From Buddleja alternifolia (Eukaryota > Streptophyta > Magnoliopsida > Lamiales > Scrophulariaceae), in the NCBI GenBank assembly GCA_019426215.1, contig CM033397.1, positions 31,622,480-31,686,479 on the forward strand: 64,000 bases of DNA, given 5' to 3'. The notes under the pieces are model-generated. The model worked only from the letters and a program-made list of their open reading frames with translations, did no database searches and had not been told where the DNA came from. The number at the start of each line of letters is the position of its first letter. The first letter of the stretch is position 1. Positions 61,387-64,000 of the stretch are shown here, in pieces. The translations under genes were made by a program, and so were the position numbers.

Positions 61387-61750
61387 GAGAATCATCCTAT
61401 TCGGCGCATGTTTCTTCATCTTTTACATTTGTAGTGGATGGATCTCACCCAGATGTTAAGATTGTTGATTTAAAAGCAAAATATAGCAAATTCAAGATAG
61501 GAAGAAGAAGTGAATATGTAAAGTCAGAATTAGAGAAATTTTTGATTGAGAATCCCCAAAAGGATTGCATAGAAGCACTGTTTGACATACTAAATGTTGG
61601 AAAGTAAATTCTCTCATATTTTCCATCTTCTCCGAGGTAGCTCGCAACATTTTGGTGGTCCCGATTTCCACAGTTGCTTCAGATACTGGATTTAGTATCG
61701 GTAGTCGTGTTCTAGATGTTTTAATAGTTCTTTATCTCATAGAATAGTCG

Positions 61751-63547
61751 AACCTTAGATCACATAATCCTCCATACAAGGTTGAAGTTCTAGCACTCTG
61801 AGTTCGCTATCACGACTTAAGAACAAGAGCTTCGCTCTATTATGCACTTAAAATTCTTAATTCTCACACTAAAATTTACAAACTACACTTGAAGAAATAA
61901 CAATGAATTTTTACTAATTAATAATTGATATTTAATGTACATTCAATGAAAATTCTTTCAGTCAAAATAAGTAAAGAAGGTTGCCTTTAATACAAGAAAG
62001 CGTGAAACTACTGATATAGATTTTGTAAAAATGCAAAACTATAAGTTGTAACATTGAATTTGAACTGTTAGTGTCATTTTCAGTCAAGAATTGGGGCTTA
62101 CAATTAATCTTTCCATTTCATAATACCTAAATATTTTCTAAACCTACCAAAAAAGACAATTACATCATCCAATTATTTCTAAAATTTAAGTTAACAAGTA
62201 ATAATATTTACAAGGGATTATCATAATAAAATAATAACTAAAGATAATTTCATCGAACAATTTAAAATTATTAAATTTCCCCCAAATTTTCCCTCCATTT
62301 GCAATTTATCCCCAAATTAATATGCAATTATCCCCAAATCAGTGTAAAGGACCAAAATTAAAAAAGTGCCAAGATAACAGACTAATTTTGTAAGGTGTCA
62401 AGTTAACGGACTAAAACGCAAAGAAGACCAAGTTAACGGACTAAAAAAATAATTTTCCCCGTACTTGTTTATAGATAAATAATATATACTGTAGATATTT
62501 ATTAGAAATTTTTCCTGGATTTTCTCCACTTCCTCATCAATCACTATTTCCTCCGAAGTTAATTGTTTCTTTCACCTAACTTCATAGATGATCAATAATA
62601 TATAATTTATTTCCAATAATATGGCAACTTGTTACCTTTATTAAAATGGACATGTTAGATTCATGAAGAAAAATAAATCATTTTATTTGACTCAACTAAT
62701 TTACAGCTTTACAATTGTATTTGAATCTAACAAGCAGAAGATAGTAAATTAAATATGAATCGATAAAGAATCAAAGGCGGAATATATAGCTAACAAAAGT
62801 TTTATTCCGACCCAAAGAACTGATTAAAGTAATATTCTTAAGGAACATCGGCGTTATTAAGATTATTGTAGAAATTCCATAAGCGCTTCTAGAATTTTGA
62901 CATATCTCTAATCCGTTGGAAAGAGACATATATCTTTATTCCTAAGAATCTATATGATTCAAAATAGATTTTTTTGAAATAAAATGTGACATTAACTTTT
63001 ATGCTATGGCTAGTTGACAATTAAATTCTCAAAATTCGTGGAATTATTTTTCCACTTGTGGGTAGAACAATGTGATACTAACATAAAAGTGGACGGTGCA
63101 AATTCACTTCCGATGCGTGTAGGATAGGGGTGTAAGGTGAGTTGAGCCGGCTCATGAGCATGGTGAGCCAGCTCGATTGGAGCTCAGCTTGAGCTCGAGC
63201 TATTTCGTGAGTCAAGCTTAAGCTATTTCATGAGTCAAGGTCGAACTTTTTCGTGAGTTGAGCTCGAGCTCACTTATAGTTGTTCATCACGTGCTATTTG
63301 GATATCATTTTATCAAGTATTTAACTTGATATGGATGAGGGAATATACATTTTTAAAATATATGCTTCTTGACAATAAGTTGTTAGACTACTAGACTACT
63401 AGTGAGTAGTGACTATTAGAAGATGATTCTCAAGGCATTGATACTAATTTTATCAAGCATCTTCACCTATCACAAAACAACACAATTACACATTAATATA
63501 TAATTCTAACAACTATGACCGGGGGAGACACTATGCAAAGAAGTAAG
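61751..63547. other. Intergenic; half of a foldback-type terminus
   Basis: AT-rich. At 62345-62460 the minus strand reads GGGGAAAATTATTTTTTTAG and then repeats TTTTAGTCCGTTAACTTG-like phrases three times, the style of the foldback arms elsewhere in the window. No opposite arm is seen. At 63125-63290 GAGCTCGAG and TTTCGTGAG(T/C)CAAG phrases are repeated, resembling the inner part of a MITE. Confidence 0.4.
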
Positions 63548-64000
63548 TGTTAGATTATAGAAAATCCCGTAGAAAACCTTTATTGATGAATAACGTATAT
63601 GTAAATACAATAGATAAGAAACCCTAAGCTATAAATAAGGTAAAAGATAAACATGAAAAAGATACAAAAATATCCTATATCTATACAAAGATATTTAATA
63701 TATTTAACACTCCTCCGCAGTCGAAACGGGAGGCTCTCGAACATTGAGACTGGACCCGAAAAATAAGAAGAGTGGAGACGACAATTTGGGCATAGAGACC
63801 ACCTCTCATGATGGAGCAGTTGTGCCCGAAAATCAACACAAAAAGATATGGGGGCTGTTTGGAAAATAAGAGGGAAAAAGAGGGGGCTAAGGAAAGAAAG
63901 ATTAATGTGAGGATTTATTTGGGAAATTGGTATTTAGAAAGGGAGGGAGTAGAAACGAGAAAGGGGATCAGCCCCAAATTACTTGCGCTGTCAAGAGGAG
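63548..64000 (-). mobile_element. TRIM retrotransposon, second copy, cut by window end
   Basis: Read on the minus strand, the 162-base 3' LTR (63548-63709) has the same ends and a similar body to the TRIM at 53036-53837. It is preceded by the same TTTCGACTGCGGAGGAG polypurine region and the TCTCAATGTTC phrase of the interior. At 63851 the interior is interrupted by GGGGGCTGTTTGGAAAATAA, the start of a Tourist-like MITE. The rest lies outside. Confidence 0.85.

Larger units (their letters stand above)
52366..61750 (+). pseudogene. hAT transposase relic B, split by nested insertions
   Basis: A BED-type (RICESLEEPER-like) hAT transposase. After ATG 52366 (MDNSSSTS) the frame shifts near 52425 into a BED zinc finger (CCLYCGKQSTGGGINRIKQH, to about 52540). 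A Ser/Gln linker follows, then the start of DUF659 to 53035. DUF659 continues after the TRIM (WVDNIRMW and MGDGWTDN, 53890-53980). A local repeat follows, then the central part to 55080. A copia element comes next, then a short piece (60309-60331), a foldback element, and the C-terminal dimerisation domain (61390-61735: KSELEKFL, RNILVVPISTVASDTGFSIG). Many stops and shifts. Autonomous hAT elements use this protein for excision; this copy cannot. Confidence 0.85.

Overview
The window is nuclear DNA from a flowering plant. It is AT-rich, with spliced genes carrying GT..AG introns, a eukaryotic tRNA gene and a dense layer of plant transposable elements (Ty1-copia, Ty3-gypsy of the Athila type, L1 LINEs, tRNA-derived SINEs, hAT, Mutator-like, CACTA and Tourist elements). 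The N-terminus of the geranylgeranyl diphosphate synthase (GGPPS) resembles mint-family enzymes, so Lamiales, perhaps Lamiaceae, is my guess; nothing else fixes the species.

Only three host genes are well supported. A plastid-type GGPPS (15041-16569, +) has two exons and both Asp-rich catalytic motifs, but a one-base frameshift in its first exon. A tRNA-Asp(GTC) gene (16965-17036, -) lies just behind it. A six-exon gene for a SAP30-domain protein of the AFR1/AFR2 type (37069-39434, +) is intact and would act in a Sin3-type histone deacetylase complex. Every other long reading frame is a decayed transposon gene or a chance product of repeats.

Layout: 1-2261 is a copy of 33182-35400, including the end of a non-coding LTR element, its flank and a Tourist MITE. 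2271-3345 is a Mutator-like foldback element. 3599-9410 is an Athila retrotransposon cut off after RNase H and joined to the 3' part of a copia element (9430-12802). 12819-13421 is another foldback element. 15-17 kb holds GGPPS and tRNA-Asp. 17.8-29.3 kb is a graveyard of SINEs, LINE pieces, a hAT element, a copia 5' half and a possible large LTR. 29386-34425 is a non-coding LTR element with a SINE, a foldback element and a CACTA MITE nested in it. 37-39.5 kb is the AFR-type gene. 39.7-45.9 kb holds small DNA elements and a SINE. 45.9-61.8 kb is dominated by two relics of one hAT transposase family. The second (52366-61750) has been split by an 802-bp TRIM, by a copia element that itself holds a solo Athila LTR, and by a foldback element. 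The right edge carries a second TRIM copy on the minus strand.

The most striking structure is a set of foldback elements with long inverted repeats, 9-bp target duplications and a similar terminal layout (a G start, an AT-rich stretch, then a C run). Six have convincing target duplications and none encodes a transposase. Nested insertions with readable target duplications allow relative dating at several places.
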